64,000 nt of DNA from Manis javanica (GCF_040802235.1 NC_133166.1:8928001-8992000); one strand, 5' to 3'. Positions 12,466 to 23,460 are shown, counted from the first letter of the stretch. A program made the numbers and translations. The notes: generated by a model not told the origin, from the sequence alone.

Positions 12466-13124
12466 ACAGAAAGACTATTTTGAAAAGAAATTACAATAGA
12501 AGTTAGAAATGGAAAAGACTAGGTAGTCTTAAACTCTCCAGGGGAAAGGATTACTTCTTGCAGTGATTCTGAAAAAAAGAGTCCAATGGAAATGGAAGAG
12601 CCTCTTAAGATGTGAGCATGATAACAGGTAGAAGTGAATAGTAACACATCTAATTTACCAGTTATTTCCAGGGAAAGAGGCAATTTTTAAAAATAGTATT
12701 TAAAAGTATCATTTATATGTGAATCCACATTGTGGATTGTGTGTGAACAAATCTTTCATCTTCAACAATCTTTTTATGCGTGACACTAGATAGTTCAGGT
12801 AAGAGATAATTCTGTTAGCCCATTTATCTTGAGGAAGATTTTTCTTTTTATTTAGGTTTAACTCTTTTTTATCTAAGTTTAACAAAACACAGTTACTATT
12901 TCTCTAGTATTCCTTCCTGAAACCACTTCATCTCCCATAGAAAAGAAAGAAAGATATGTGGTATTATCTTCATTAAAAAAAAAAATTAACCTCAGAAAAT
13001 TTTATGTGCCTAAGACTTGATATGACAGAGAAAGGATTCAAACCAAGATTAATATGATTTCAAAGTTAAAGCCCTTTCTTTGACTCACTCCTACTGCCTC
13101 CAACCTTCACTCTCTTATTAAAAT
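12466..13124. other. Intergenic DNA, nothing recognised
   Basis: No gene or clear repeat was seen; a short A-run sits near 12976. Confidence 0.35.
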
Positions 13125-13360
13125 TTAGTACAGTGGTTAAGAGCTGGTTAGAGCCAGACTACTTGAGTCTGAATTCTGGATGTTACATTTATGCTTACGG
13201 CCTGAGGTTGAGATACTTTATTTCCCTCTGCCTCTGTTTTCTCATCTATAAACTGGGACTACAAAAAAACATAACTCACTGGATTGTAAGAATTAAACAT
13301 AAAGCACTTAGTATAGTAACTGGCACATGGTAAGCTCTCAATATATTATCCCTGGGAATT
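13125..13360 (+). repeat. MIR SINE, nearly complete
   Basis: Blocks in full MIR order: AGTACAGTGGTTAAGAGC (A-box-side head), GAGCCAGACTACTTGAGTC, CCTCTGTTTTCTCATCTAT, ACTGGGACTAC, GGATTGTAAGAATTAAACA, GGCACATGGTAAGCTCTC and a CAATATATTA end. This is one of the better-preserved MIR copies in the window. Two chance frames overlap it. Confidence 0.75.
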
Positions 13361-13384
13361 ATCTAATCATCAGTTATGCTATCT

Positions 13385-13680
13385 TATAAATTCTTTATTT
13401 AAAATTCTCCTGTATCCCTTTTCATCTTTACAGTCTTAGTGTCCATGGTCCAAGCACAGGAATCCATTATGTTGAATGAGTGGTCCATTTTCTGTCCTAG
13501 CAACACACTCATCTCTGTACCTGCACCCTTTTTTTTGGTGCTGTACTTCCCTCCAGGAACATGATCCCTGTTCTTCTCTGTCCTATCACATCCTACCATC
13601 TCTCCAGGTCAAGCTCAAATTTATGCTTAATGAAGTTCCCTGATTATTCCATCTAGAGATGATAATTTTTTCTTCCATTG
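13385..13680 (+). repeat. L2-like LINE 3' fragment
   Basis: TCTCCAGGTCAAGCTCAAATT followed by TGAAGTTCCCTGATTATTCC resembles the L2 ORF2 end/3' region (the CTTCCTCAGGAAGCCTTCCCTGA-type phrase). Highly diverged. Confidence 0.45.
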
Positions 13681-14960
13681 AGAAACCAGAAGTTGACTTT
13701 GTTTTAGGATTGGATAGGGTTTAAATTCTCAGCTAGTCTTACCTGTTCTTTGGACCTCAGGATAGATGATGCTCTACTCTTCTCTCCACACAACAACCTT
13801 TTGATGAAGTCCTGGTGCTCTGTACACTAAAGAACAGATGTCTGTTATTCTCATCTGGCATTACCGAGAGAGTCTTGGATATTTCATTCTCCAAGGAAAT
13901 CATTCTCTACTTAGTGTTACCACTCACTGACTAATCACAATCAGTTGTGGGTATAATACATGTAACTGCTAATAGTGTCAGAATTTTGTGGAAAGGGAGT
14001 TAGGCTTTGTGTTCATCAGGGCAATTAGCTTTGGTGGCTGAGAAAAACAAACAAACCACAGTGGATTAAAACAATAAAGACTTATTTTTTGCTCCTGTTA
14101 TGGTCTTCCTAGGGTCAGGTATTGTGTTGGGGATTTTGAGGTTGTACGTGCTTCCAAGCAATGGCTCAAGAATATTGATTTCCTATCATATGGCATGATT
14201 TCCATCATGCACAATCTCAGGGCTCCTTACTCCTAGACATCAGGTCAGAGAAATTAGAAAAGAATCAGTTAACAGCCAGGCCTACACAGTGGTACATCTC
14301 CATTCACATTTTATTGGCCACATCCCAGTCACCTGACCCTATCCTAAATGCAATGTAAGCTGGCAAATCACTTTCCTGTGTTCCTTTGGAAAGGAAATGG
14401 AATTGATGAGCATCTAGCTAGTCTGTGATGGATGAAACTGTCTTCTACTGCTGGAAGAAATGACTATGAAGTCCATTTGAAACTCAAGTTTTCTTCTCCA
14501 GCTTACATGAATATCATGTTGAGAGGCCAGGTACAGAGTAGGAAATGGTATAAACTTCTTCTTACTATCTTTGATTCTTAGGTTCTCTCGGATTGTTGAA
14601 GGAACAAGCATGGAGGATGTTCAATGATTTGTTTTTCCCCTCATGAGGCATATTTGTGGGTTCTTTGGAGATTTCCCAGTTGGGAACATCTGGTTTCCAC
14701 ATCCTTAATTTTGGCAATGTCTTCCTCTTAGCTGCCCTCTCATGACCTCTACCCTTTTCTTTATTAATCTAATAAACACATTTATAATGAGACTGCCTGT
14801 TGGACAGAGTCTATCTGCAAACAACCTCCAGGCTGGCTCCCTACTACAAATCCTTGTTGGGTCCTCGGCAAATATGCATCTTTCACCCTGTCATCAGTGG
14901 AAACTAAGCTGCTTCCCAATGTAGATACCACTTTTCACTCTGGCACTAGGGTAGTAGTCG
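13681..14960. other. Intergenic DNA left of the endogenous retrovirus
   Basis: The block at about 14030-14340 begins AAACCACAGTGGATTAAAAC and reads like a known class of old mammalian interspersed repeat that I cannot name. No gene motif. The ERV begins at 14961 with TGTTAGG. Confidence 0.35.
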
Positions 14961-15259
14961 TGTTAGGAAGGAAGGAACTCAGTTTGCTGTCGCAGGGAAG
15001 TCAGATATAGTGAAAGAAGAAACCAAAGTCAAGAAAGCAAAGTAAATTTTAATGCATTCTGTATAGAGTAACAGAGCGGGCCTGCCTAAGGTGAGACAGG
15101 CCCAGATGCCCATTCTGAGGCTTCTTTTATGTGGTTTTGGCAGGGCAGAGAAGTCCTTGATTGACAGCTGTCAGCTCTCTAGGCTTATTCTGATTGGTGA
15201 AATGAGGCCATGAGCTGAGCTATGCCTGTGCTTCTGATGTTTCTTATCTGGGGAGACCC
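14961..15259 (-). repeat. Truncated 3' LTR of the endogenous retrovirus
   Basis: Aligns almost without gaps to 20251-20548, sharing the TGTTAGGAAGGAAGGAACT end (CA end of the LTR on the minus strand), a GGTGAGACAGGCCCAGAT block, TTGATTGACAGCTGTCAGCTC and the GGGGAGACCC edge. The remaining 158 bp of the complete LTR (20549-20706, the upstream part of U3) have no counterpart here; the sequence to the right is the env 3' region. A deletion that took the polypurine tract and the U3 start is the simplest explanation. Confidence 0.85.
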
Positions 15260-15439
15260 AGCAGTTGGAACCTAAATCATTGGGATGAGGGGCAACAGCT
15301 TCTCTGGCTACTTCCTGCTAGTGAGGGATGGTGTGGTCATTTGGGTCCCTCTGCTTGCCGACTGTTGGGATGGTGGAGATTAGGACAGTAAGGGTGCCCA
15401 TCTAGGGTCCCAGGAAGACAGCTGATTCATCTGTTGGTA

Positions 15440-16740
15440 CTGTGTTTGAATCTTCATGAGAACAGGACTTTGGCCTTGATGGACTTTAGTCTGGAAGAAA
15501 CTAATTTAATTATATTTAATAAGCATGGTCCAAACAGTAAGGCTAGGAGAAGCATCAGTAGGGGTCCTGCTAAGGGAAGCAACCAGAATGCTGAACTCCA
15601 AATTTGGGACCAGTTGCCCCAGGATTCTGATACTTGTCAGATTCTGGCGGCATGGTCAGAAAGCTTTTGGACAGTGTCTCTAACTAGGCCAGATTGGTTA
15701 GCATAAAAACAACATCCTTTGGAAGCAGCCTAAGTGTCCGTCAGTTGATGAATGGATAAAGAAGATGTGGTACATATACACAATGGAATACTATTCAGCC
15801 TTAAGAAAGAAACAAATCCTACTATTTGCAACAACATGGATGGAGCTGGAGGACATTATGCTCAGTGAAATAAGTCAGGCAGAGAAAGACAAATACCAAA
15901 TGATTTCCCTCAATTGTGGAATATAACAACAAAGCAAAACTGAAGGAACAAAATAGCAGCAGACTCACAGACTCCAAGAAGGGACTAGTGGTTACCAAAG
16001 GGGAGGGGTGGGAGAGGGTGGGTGGGGAGGCAGGGAGAAGGGGATTGTGGGATATCATGATTGGTGCACATGGTGTGTGTGGGGTCACAGGGAAGACTGT
16101 AGCTCAGAGAAGACAAGTAGGGACTCTGGCATCTTACTACACTGATGGACAGTGACTGCAATGGGGTGGGAGGGACTCGATAATATGGGTGAATGTAATA
16201 ACTATGTTGTTTTTCTTGTGAAACCTTTGTAAGAGTGTATATCAATGATACCTTAATAAAAAAATAAAATAAAAACATTCTTCATCTAGAAAGAGGCATA
16301 GGCTTCCCTTTCAGCAGTCAAGAGGTCCAATTCCTCTTCTATTTTGAAGAGTGACTGCTGCTGAGGTGTTTATCTAATTTTGAATAGTTGTAATACTTTG
16401 GGAAATTTCTTCTAAGCTGTCAGAAAAATCTTTGCACAGGCTTTGGTAATAGGACAGTGAGATAGTTAGTCCAGCTATGCCAGTGCTTAGTCCTGTGGTG
16501 ATTCCTAAGCCTATTAAGAGAGGAATGAATTTTATAGCTCATTTAGCTCTTATGTGAGAAGACAGAGGAATGGTCAGTGGTTGGTTATTGGGGACTCTGT
16601 CAATGCCTGGGGCCAGGTGGACTAGGGTGCAAGTCCCAGTCCAATTAGCTGGGAGGCATAAATAGGTATTTAATACACATAAGAAAAAGACTCCTTGGTT
16701 TGTCAGGGTTTCTTCTAGCAAAAGAATAAGGACCCCAGTG
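15440..16740 (-). pseudogene. Env fossil (SU C-terminus and TM) of the endogenous retrovirus
   Basis: The minus strand carries a short SU tail with the WTGTC motif (near 16640), a region after the SU/TM junction (about 16550-16530) with a hydrophobic fusion-peptide-like stretch, a heptad region, a gamma-type LQNRRG segment near 16330, a cysteine-rich segment and a hydrophobic membrane anchor followed by a short tail (about 15560-15500). Frameshifts and stops interrupt the frame, for example near 16310-16400, and the L1 fragment at 15718-16276 splits the disulfide-loop region from the membrane anchor. Most of SU is missing. Not capable of making a functional envelope. Confidence 0.8.
15718..16276 (+). 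mobile_element. 5'-truncated L1 3' fragment inserted in the ERV
   Basis: Begins in the extreme ORF2 C-terminal region (GGAAGCAGCCTAAGTGTCC, then ATGAATGGATAAAGAAG) and runs through the ORF2 end, a GGGAGAGGGTGGGTGGGG G-rich 3' UTR stretch and a terminal AATAAAAAAATAAAAT tail. The same part of the larger L1 at the right edge (minus strand, near 58250-58800) corresponds to it, so both are of related lineages. The flanks share imperfect duplicated bases (ACATCCTT at left, ACATTCTT at right), as expected for target-primed insertion. Its position inside env shows it inserted after the retrovirus. Confidence 0.88.
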
Positions 16741-17760
16741 ACTCTAAAACAGGAAAGCCATCCCTGCACTATGGGGTCAAGTCTTTGTGACAGGCCATAG
16801 GTTGGTGAGCTGGGCCTCATTTTTGGGTTAGAACTCCGAGGGCCACTCCTTGTCTTCCATGGAGTACAGGTGGAATGGCCTGGCTGGGTTTGGAGTCCTA
16901 TGGCAGTGGCCTGTGTTAACAGGTCCTCAAGCAGATCTACAGCTTTTTATTGTGATGGTCCCCAGTCTAAAGGTTTAGAGTCATCTTTCCTTTTAGGACT
17001 TTATAGAGATGCTGTGCAATGAGTTCATAATTTGGGATCCATAACCTGCAATATCCTATCCTGTTAGTCCTAGGAAAGTCCTGAGTTATTTACAGATAGT
17101 AGGTTGGGGAGGGGAAATAATGGCCCAAACTCAGTCTGGAGAAAGGCCTCTTTTCCCTAGGGTAAGGATTAGTCCCAGGTAAGTCACCTTTTGTTGTACT
17201 AACTGAGCTTTGGCCCTTGAAACTATATCCTCGCTCAGCTAAGAAATTAAGGGGTTGGATGTTATGATTGATGAAGCCTTGTTTTATGGGGGAACAGATT
17301 AAAAGATCATCTACATATTGTATGAGTGTGTACCCAACAGCTCAGATGCAGGTGGGCTAAGTCTTGGGACAAGTCTTGTCCAAATAGATGAGGACGGTCT
17401 CTAAACCCCTGGGGGAGGACAGTCCAGGTCAGTTGGCCAGAGGTGTTTCCTGGAGTGGTCCATTCAAAAACAAATAGTGACTGTGACTGTTTTTCTAAGG
17501 AGATGCAGAAGAAAGCATCTTTGAGATCTGGGATTGTAAACCACTTTGTCAGGTAGAATAGCTCCTAATAGAGGATATGGGTTAGGGACTGCTGGGTGGG
17601 GAGGCACAACTGCTCATTGATAATTCTTAGATCCTGGACTAGATGATAAATCGTTTCTTTCTTTTTGATGGCGAGGATTGGAGTATTGTAAGGTGAATTA
17701 GTTGGAACTAGAAGCCCATGTTTAAGTATTTGGATATTAGAAGCTGGAGGCCTTTATGAG
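16690..17760 (-). pseudogene. ERV pol fossil: reverse transcriptase fingers, palm and connection
   Basis: Reading right to left, the first RT blocks appear near 17690-17570 (an AIKKK, then LVQDLR-like motif and an INEQ-like turn), then a PDLKDAFF-type catalytic segment near 17530, a PQGF-type block near 17400 and the YVDD catalytic box at 17306-17317 with both aspartates intact. After further palm and thumb sequence, a connection-domain segment ending near 16700 runs into the env tail. Several frame changes and stops interrupt the reading. RNase H and integrase are absent. Confidence 0.82.
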
Positions 17761-17872
17761 CCTCAGGCTTTATAAGATATGTTTTTGGCTAGGAAACTTA
17801 GCTGGATCTTTGAGCTGGATGACTACTGGGGTGGCCTACTTAGCCCTTCCTGGGATTCCTTTTTCCCAAATG

Positions 17873-18200
17873 TCAGGATTGATTTTCCCAGTCCTGAAAA
17901 GCTGACAGGGGGGTTTTGGGAGCAACTAGAAGTTGGAGAGGAGTCTGACTAGCTGAGGGAAAGCTAAAAATCATCCTGGTGTGCAATTTTTCTAGTATGT
18001 CTTGTCCCAAGAGGGAAATAGGGCATTCTTTTACAATAAAAAAATGGATGTAAAAATAATGGCTATGGAGGAGACATCCTAAGGGTGGAGTGAAGGGCTG
18101 AGTAGTAGGGGTCCCTGTCACTCCGAGTGCTATACAAGTTTGAGAGAATAGGGGTCAGGAATAGGAACTGAGGACAAAGTAGGAGGCCTCGGTGTCAACT
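17873..18200 (-). pseudogene. ERV protease fossil with altered active site
   Basis: The aspartic-protease active site is recognisable at 18188-18199 as VDTE, where retroviral proteases have D-T-G; the third codon is GAG at 18188-18190. The C-terminal region carries an LLGQDIL-like motif (usual form LLGRD) around 18000. A stop lies between the two blocks. The Gly-to-Glu change alone would be expected to abolish activity. Confidence 0.7.
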
Positions 18201-18298
18201 AAAAACAAAATTGTCCTACCTGCCATGTCCATGGTTACCCTAGGTTCTAGTCCAGTGATGTCGATGTCATGGATTGGGGCCGACCAGCCAGGGCCTCT

Positions 18299-19700
18299 TC
18301 ATGCCTGTGAAAGGAGCTCACAGACCATGGGTGGCTCCGATGGCCCAGGGGCCCTGCAGCCCATGGGGCAAAGGGCAGCCCAGTGACCCATTCCCTTACA
18401 TTTGTAGCAGGGAGATTGTGGAGGCTTATCTCTATTAGGACAGCTCTTAGCCCAGTGCCCGGTCTTACGACAGATGTCACACTTACTATCTTTCTTAGAA
18501 TTCTGGTCAGGACCTGGTGAGCCTATGGACATGAACTGAGTTGCAAAGGCAGCTAATAGCTGAGTATATGGGGGTCTCCTTCCTCCTTTCCTTCTCCTGA
18601 GCCCTAGCCTTCTCTTCCTGATCACGGCCATAGAACACAGTATTGGCCATGGTCAGGAGTTCATCTGCAGTGCTATTAGGGTTTGTCTGGATCTGTTTTT
18701 GTAATTTTCTCCTGGCATCAGATGTTGACTGCAAGAGGCACTTATCTCTCAGAAATACTTGTCCGTCATATGTGTCTAAATCTAGATTAGTATATTTAGT
18801 GAGAGTGTCTCTTAGTCTTTCTATGAAAGTGACAGGATTTTCTTTCCTCTGGCTCCTGACTAATGGCAGCAACTTTTGAACAAAGTGGTTTTTTTCCCTA
18901 CATATTGTCTTTATCATTATAATCCCAATTAGAATCTGTAGAGGGGACAGCTGTTTCCCCAGTAGAAAATTTAGTGTCTGATAAGTGGAGGCTGCTGGCA
19001 AATTTATGAGCTTCTCTTATACTCTCTTTTGTTCAGGGTCAGAGAGTGTCTGTCCCAGGATTATGATCTTTCCAGGTGAGGTCATAAGCTAGGCTGATGT
19101 GCTGAAACTGATCAATGTAGTTATCTGGATTGGTAAAATAGCTGCCAACATCAGCTTTAAGCTGTTCTAAATCAGTTGGTGAAAAAGGTTTGTGGACTAG
19201 CACCATGCCAAATTCTCCACCTGCTATTTCCACTGATGGGAGAACTTTAGCAGGTGCCTTTGAGAGCAGATCTGAGTACTCAGGACTTGATTCTTGATGG
19301 CCCTGTGGGGTTGGCTGTGACACTTTGATCTTGGGTGGTCCTGGGTACTGGGGTGGAGGTAAAGCAGGCAGTGGAGCAGAGGGAAGGCTGGGAGGGCTAT
19401 TTAACTTACAAGTCTGGCAGAGATCCTCTCAGCTTTTAAGATAGAAGAGAGCCTGAATATATGGGGTTTCTGCCCATTTACCCAGCTTTTTGCAGAAAAC
19501 ATCAAGCTGCATGAGGGCATTCGGTTAAGAGTTCTGTTAAGTGGCCACTGTTCCTGGTCCCCTGATTGATATTGGGGCCAGGCTATGTTGCAAAAGAATA
19601 TTAGTCTTTTCTTTTTAAGTGTCTCTGCCTCTGGCTGGGACCAATGAGAAAGGATACAGCCCAGTGGTGTGGTTACTAGAATGGACTCTGGCTTGCCCAT
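18299..19700 (-). pseudogene. ERV gag fossil
   Basis: A methionine-glycine start (MGKPES) at 19700 fits an N-myristoylated matrix protein, followed by the TPLGCIL motif typical of gamma-like MA. A proline-rich linker (about 19410-19330), a capsid region with a PFSPTDLEQLK motif (about 19180) and a TDNY-like PDNYIDQF segment follow. The nucleocapsid has two CX2CX4HX4C zinc knuckles, at 18440-18481 and 18368-18409, both with intact ligands. At least two frame shifts, near 19400 and around 19035-19000, and premature stops break the frame. Two knuckles differ from the single one of murine-leukaemia-type viruses and fit other class I groups. Confidence 0.85.
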
Positions 19701-20228
19701 TTAGGAAGAAATGAATGGGTTAGAGAGCCCAGCGTCCCAGGGTCCATCCCAGCTGACTTCCCAGGACCTTAACGCATCCCTGCTCAGACATCTCCAAGTG
19801 GGATATGGAGGACTAGAGTCTGTGGCTTCCTAGTGAAGGGGGAAAGAGGGCTTACCATGGGATCTGAGGTGATCCCAAGAGCTGGAGACAGTGGAAATCA
19901 AGGCTGACAGGAGGTCTTTGTGGGAACCAGAGGAGGCTCAGCCAAATGGAAACTGGAAAGGAGATAGTGTCAGGCAGCAAAAATGGGAGCTAGCCAGGGT
20001 TTGGACTTGGGTGTGATTTACTGTGTGCCCAGTTGCACAGATGTTGTCTAGCGGGTAGCTGGGAAGCTAATGCTTCTGTCCCCAATCTGTGACCACCTTA
20101 TCCTGTCACAGGAGACTTCTAGAGGCAGCCTGCCCTAGTGGCATTTTAGCATGGCTGACCTGTGTCCACTTTTGGCCAGAATGGCTGCCCAACAGAAAAT
20201 GAAAATAAGAGTGACTTACCACTGCTTT

Positions 20229-20246
20229 ATCCAAGTCACAGCACCA
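20229..20246 (-). other. Retroviral primer-binding site, tRNA-His type
   Basis: On the minus strand, four bases after the 5' LTR end, the 18 bases TGGTGCTGTGACTTGGAT match the histidine-tRNA 3' end complement with two differences, both C-to-T at likely former CpG or C positions. This assigns the element to His-primed class I ERVs. Confidence 0.8.
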
Positions 20247-20250
20247 AATA

Positions 20251-20706
20251 TGTTAGGAAGGAAGGAACTCTGCTCAGTGTCACAGGGATGTCAGATATAG
20301 TGGGACAAGAAACCAAAGTCAAGAAAACAAAGTAAGTTTTAATGCACTCTGGATAGAGTAACAGAGCAGGCCTTCCTAAGGTGAGACAGGCCCAGATTCT
20401 CAGTCTGAGGCTTCTTTTATATGGTTTTGGCAGGTCAGAGGAGTCCTTGATTGACAGCTGTCAGCTCTCTAGGCTTGTTCTGATTGGTGAAATGAGGCCA
20501 TGACTGGGCTGTGTCTGTGCTTCTGACATTTCTTATCTGGGGAGACCCTGGACATTTCCTGAGTCACTCTTGGATCCTGTGATGGCTTCATCTGATTAAC
20601 ACTAGTCATTTCTGGCTCTCTGGCTCTATCTGATCCACTCCCTTAGTCATTTTGGGGAGGCCCTCTCTCTTTTTCACCCTGCTCATTTCTGTCTTTCTGC
20701 CTAACA
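20251..20706 (-). repeat. 5' LTR of the endogenous retrovirus (456 bp)
   Basis: On the minus strand it starts TGTTAGGCAGAAAG and ends CCTTCCTTCCTAACA. A possible ATTAAA polyadenylation signal is present in the part shared with the 3' LTR (GCATTAAAAC near 20335-20344). The first 158 bp (U3) are unique to this copy. A TATA box was not confidently found. Confidence 0.85.
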
Positions 20707-21679
20707 GTCATAGCCTATGCATTTTAGGTTTCTGAGGCATTAGTTCCTAAAGTTCAAGGCATGCATGTCAAGTTGTCTGGGTGGTCTTCTTCAGACCCTT
20801 CTCAATAGGCTTAAAGCAAGGAGAAGCCCACCTTTTCCTTGGAAAAGGAGAAGCAAGTAGTGGGGAAAAATATAATATCCTCAACTACTTTCCTTCAAAA
20901 TTTCTGTCAGCCTTCAAGTTGCTCAATTCAGAAAGTGACTGTTTAGCCCTATTCTTTGAAAAATCTGCATAGATGATCTAGCATCCCTTTGAAATTTTGG
21001 GCCAGTGAGTATTGGCATATATTGCTTTGTTTCAGCTGTGGGTCTACCTTCAACCAATACTGAGAAAATTACATATATCTCATGCTGGATATTCAGTATT
21101 TAATGTGAATCCTTTTTGTTTAATAATACTCTCCATACTATAAAAATATGAGAGAAACTGCTTTGGAGGAAGGAAATGTGTACATTTCTACCTACTTACC
21201 TAAAACTAATCAAAAGAGCTCACGTGACAAATGATAATGTCAGACAATGTAGACTTCAGAATGTAGACTATTCCCACTGATAAAGAGGGTCATCACATAA
21301 TAATAAAAATAACAATTCACCAACAGTGGAATACAACCCTGCTTCCAGGGGTTTAGATTGAGATTGGCAGGTCTTCATCTCTTCAGAACTGAAAATCTGT
21401 GGGAGATACAACCATGCCCTTTGGAGATTCCAACAGAGCTCTTCAGCCTCCCATCTCACACAGCTTCAAAATCTGTAAATGTCTTGAGGGAGAAATTGGG
21501 TGCTTTCTGGTCTTTCTTTATATTTTAATCATCCTGAGACTAAGGAAGTTTGAACTTTCTCATATGGAATGTTTTGCATAACTCCCAGCCTCTGGCAGTC
21601 ACAGAATCCAGGAACTTTTTGATGAGTACTTTTGTGATAACTTTGATTTATAATAAAAAATATGTATTTAGTCTTTGTT
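20707..21679. other. Intergenic DNA right of the ERV
   Basis: No gene. A TCACGTGAC sequence at 21220-21228 matches an E-box/MITF-TFE type binding motif, but distance (about 20 kb to RAB38) and frequency make it weak evidence. Confidence 0.35.
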
Positions 21680-22435
21680 CTCAGTATCTGGCACAAATCT
21701 TCTAAAACCCTTGGAATTTCCTAAGTGCCTAGAGGGATCAAGGTGTCTTTTGTTATGTTAATGAGGTGACTTGAAAGCACCTAAGGATGGGAAGCTGGTT
21801 GCCTGACAAGCCAACCTTGTGATTTGACCTCTAGGGAGGGTGGAGGGACTGGAAATTTAGCTCACTCACTAATGGCCAGTAATTTAATCAATCATGCCTT
21901 TGTAATGAAGCCTCTATAAAACCCAAAAGGATGGGGTTCATAGAGCTTCCAGCTTGGTGAACACATGGAGTTTTGGGGAGACTGGTGCATCTGGGGAGGG
22001 CGTGGAAGCTCCATGTCCTTTCCCCGTACTTTGCCCTTTTGCATCTCTTCCATCTGGCTTTTCCTGAGTTATATCCATTTACAACAAACCATTCATCTGG
22101 TAAGTAAAATGTTTCTCTGAGTTCTGTGATTTGCTCCAGCAAATTAACTGAACCCAGGGAGGATGTTGTGAGAACCTGTAGTCTATGTACAGCCAGTGGG
22201 TCAGACCCACTGGCAACCACCTGGGCTTTCAACAGGCATCTGAAACAGACAGTTGGGTTTATGGGGAGCAGTCTTTTAGGACTGAGCCATTAACCTATGG
22301 AATCAGATGCTATCTCCAAGTAGAGAGTATCAGAATGGAATTGAAGTGTAGGACACTCAGCTGGTGCAGGAGAATTGGCGGTGTGGAAACCACCCCACCA
22401 CATTGGAAATTGAGAGCAGAATCATGGTAGCCTTT
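21680..22435 (+). repeat. Solitary LTR-like element (ERVL/class-uncertain)
   Basis: Resembles a mammalian LTR family that I recognise by text but cannot name: AATGGCCAGTAATTTAATCA, GCCTTTGTAATGAAGCCTCT, a TATA-like CTATAAAACCC near 21913, GCATCTCTTCCATCTGGCT, GTAAGTAAAATGTTTCTCTG, and TAGGACACTCAGCTGG near the end. No internal retroviral genes flank it. Edges are approximate. Confidence 0.5.
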
Positions 22436-23289
22436 GAGGTCCTTCAAGTTTAAAATTTATTCTACACCAGCCTTGCAGATTACTGAAAGTTTGGATTTCA
22501 AAGAGAAAAGACCCCAGCAGAGGCCCTGTAATTCTGGGGGGAAAATCCTGGGGCAAAAATACCTTTGAAACCAAAAGCAGTCAAAGGGAGAAGTAAAGTT
22601 AAGAAACCCTTTTATTTCTTACAAACAGTCATCCCATCTCTCTCTTGACCAGAGAGTATTCCACCCAACTACTCCAGTCCAGATACACTCTTGCACGCCC
22701 TTATATTTAGGACTTGTATAATTTATCTTACTTTTTCTAGGCTTCATTTTTTATGCCCAGTGAGACTATAGGTGTGATCCAGCTTATTACATTTGAAAGT
22801 GGAATTCCTTTGCCCTATTCATTTTTAAAAGTTAAGCTATATTTTATTATATTAAAACATCCCTAATTTTATGAACCATCTCTTGGAGTTGGGAATTAGT
22901 TAAATTTAGAGATACAGTTACTAAACAATTTGTCTAAATAGATTATTTTCATTGAGGGGCAGTGTGAAATTAAAAGGATTTATTTGAAATTCAGTGTCTG
23001 TCTGTAAACATGAATTAATATTGGAGAATTGTGAAAATAGTATGCATGAAAGGGCTTTGGATAATGAAAAAGAATATGCAAATGTGAAGTTTTCTTATTA
23101 CAATTAAAGGTAAAGGAACAATCTGAAAAGTAGGATGATTTGTCTTGATATTATTTATTTTTGTAAGACCTTTAGAGGTATGGTATCCAAAGTATAGTTA
23201 TAAACACCCTTCTCCTAAACAAAGGCTTCTCAGACATATATTCAAATCCAAAAAAGGAGGAACAAATGTCATTTTGAGCAAACATTTTT
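22436..23289. other. Intergenic DNA, nothing recognised
   Basis: AT-rich; a minor 92-codon frame at 23145-23423 has no recognisable motif. Confidence 0.35.
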
Positions 23290-23460
23290 TCAGTTCTTTT
23301 CATGTAAATTATCTCATTGAATTTTCACAGAATCTCAAAGATATTATCTTCTACATTGTAAGACTAAGACAATTCAGGCTGCAAAGGTTTAGGAATCTTA
23401 TACGGAGTCACACAGGAGATTGAAGGACCAGCATTCAAACCTCTAGAAGTAAGTCCAAAC
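23290..23460 (-). repeat. MIR SINE (reverse)
   Basis: ATTATCTCATTGAATTTTCAC (reversed tail), TAAGACTAAGACAATTCAGG (core) and GAGTCACACAGGAGATTGAA with CAGCATTCAAACC (reversed head) occur in inverted MIR order. Confidence 0.55.

Larger units (their letters stand above)
14961..20706 (-). mobile_element. Class I (gamma-like) endogenous retrovirus, internally deleted provirus
   Basis: On the minus strand the order is LTR (20706-20251), primer-binding site, leader, gag, pro, RT, a deletion, Env TM and a second partial LTR (15259-14961). The outer ends have the TG...CA form, and the flanks carry a possible 4-bp target duplication (GTCG at 14957-14960, GTCA at 20707-20710, one mismatch). The primer-binding site matches the type complementary to histidine tRNA, as in HERV-H-like (RTVL-H) elements, and the gag organisation is gamma-like. 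The two LTRs differ at roughly one base in ten over their shared 299 bp, so the insertion is old. RNase H, integrase and most of SU are missing, the 3' LTR is truncated, and an L1 fragment sits inside the env remnant. It cannot encode a complete virus. Other class I groups are possible because family naming is by eye. Confidence 0.88.

Noticed and set aside
15985-16278. Minus-strand frames over the L1 fragment inside the ERV
   Set aside because: The region is the reverse of an L1 3' UTR and has no retroviral or cellular motif.
21220-21228. TCACGTGAC as a RAB38 enhancer
   Set aside because: A short motif 20 kb from the gene is expected by chance in a window of this size. I kept it only as a side note under the E-box finding.
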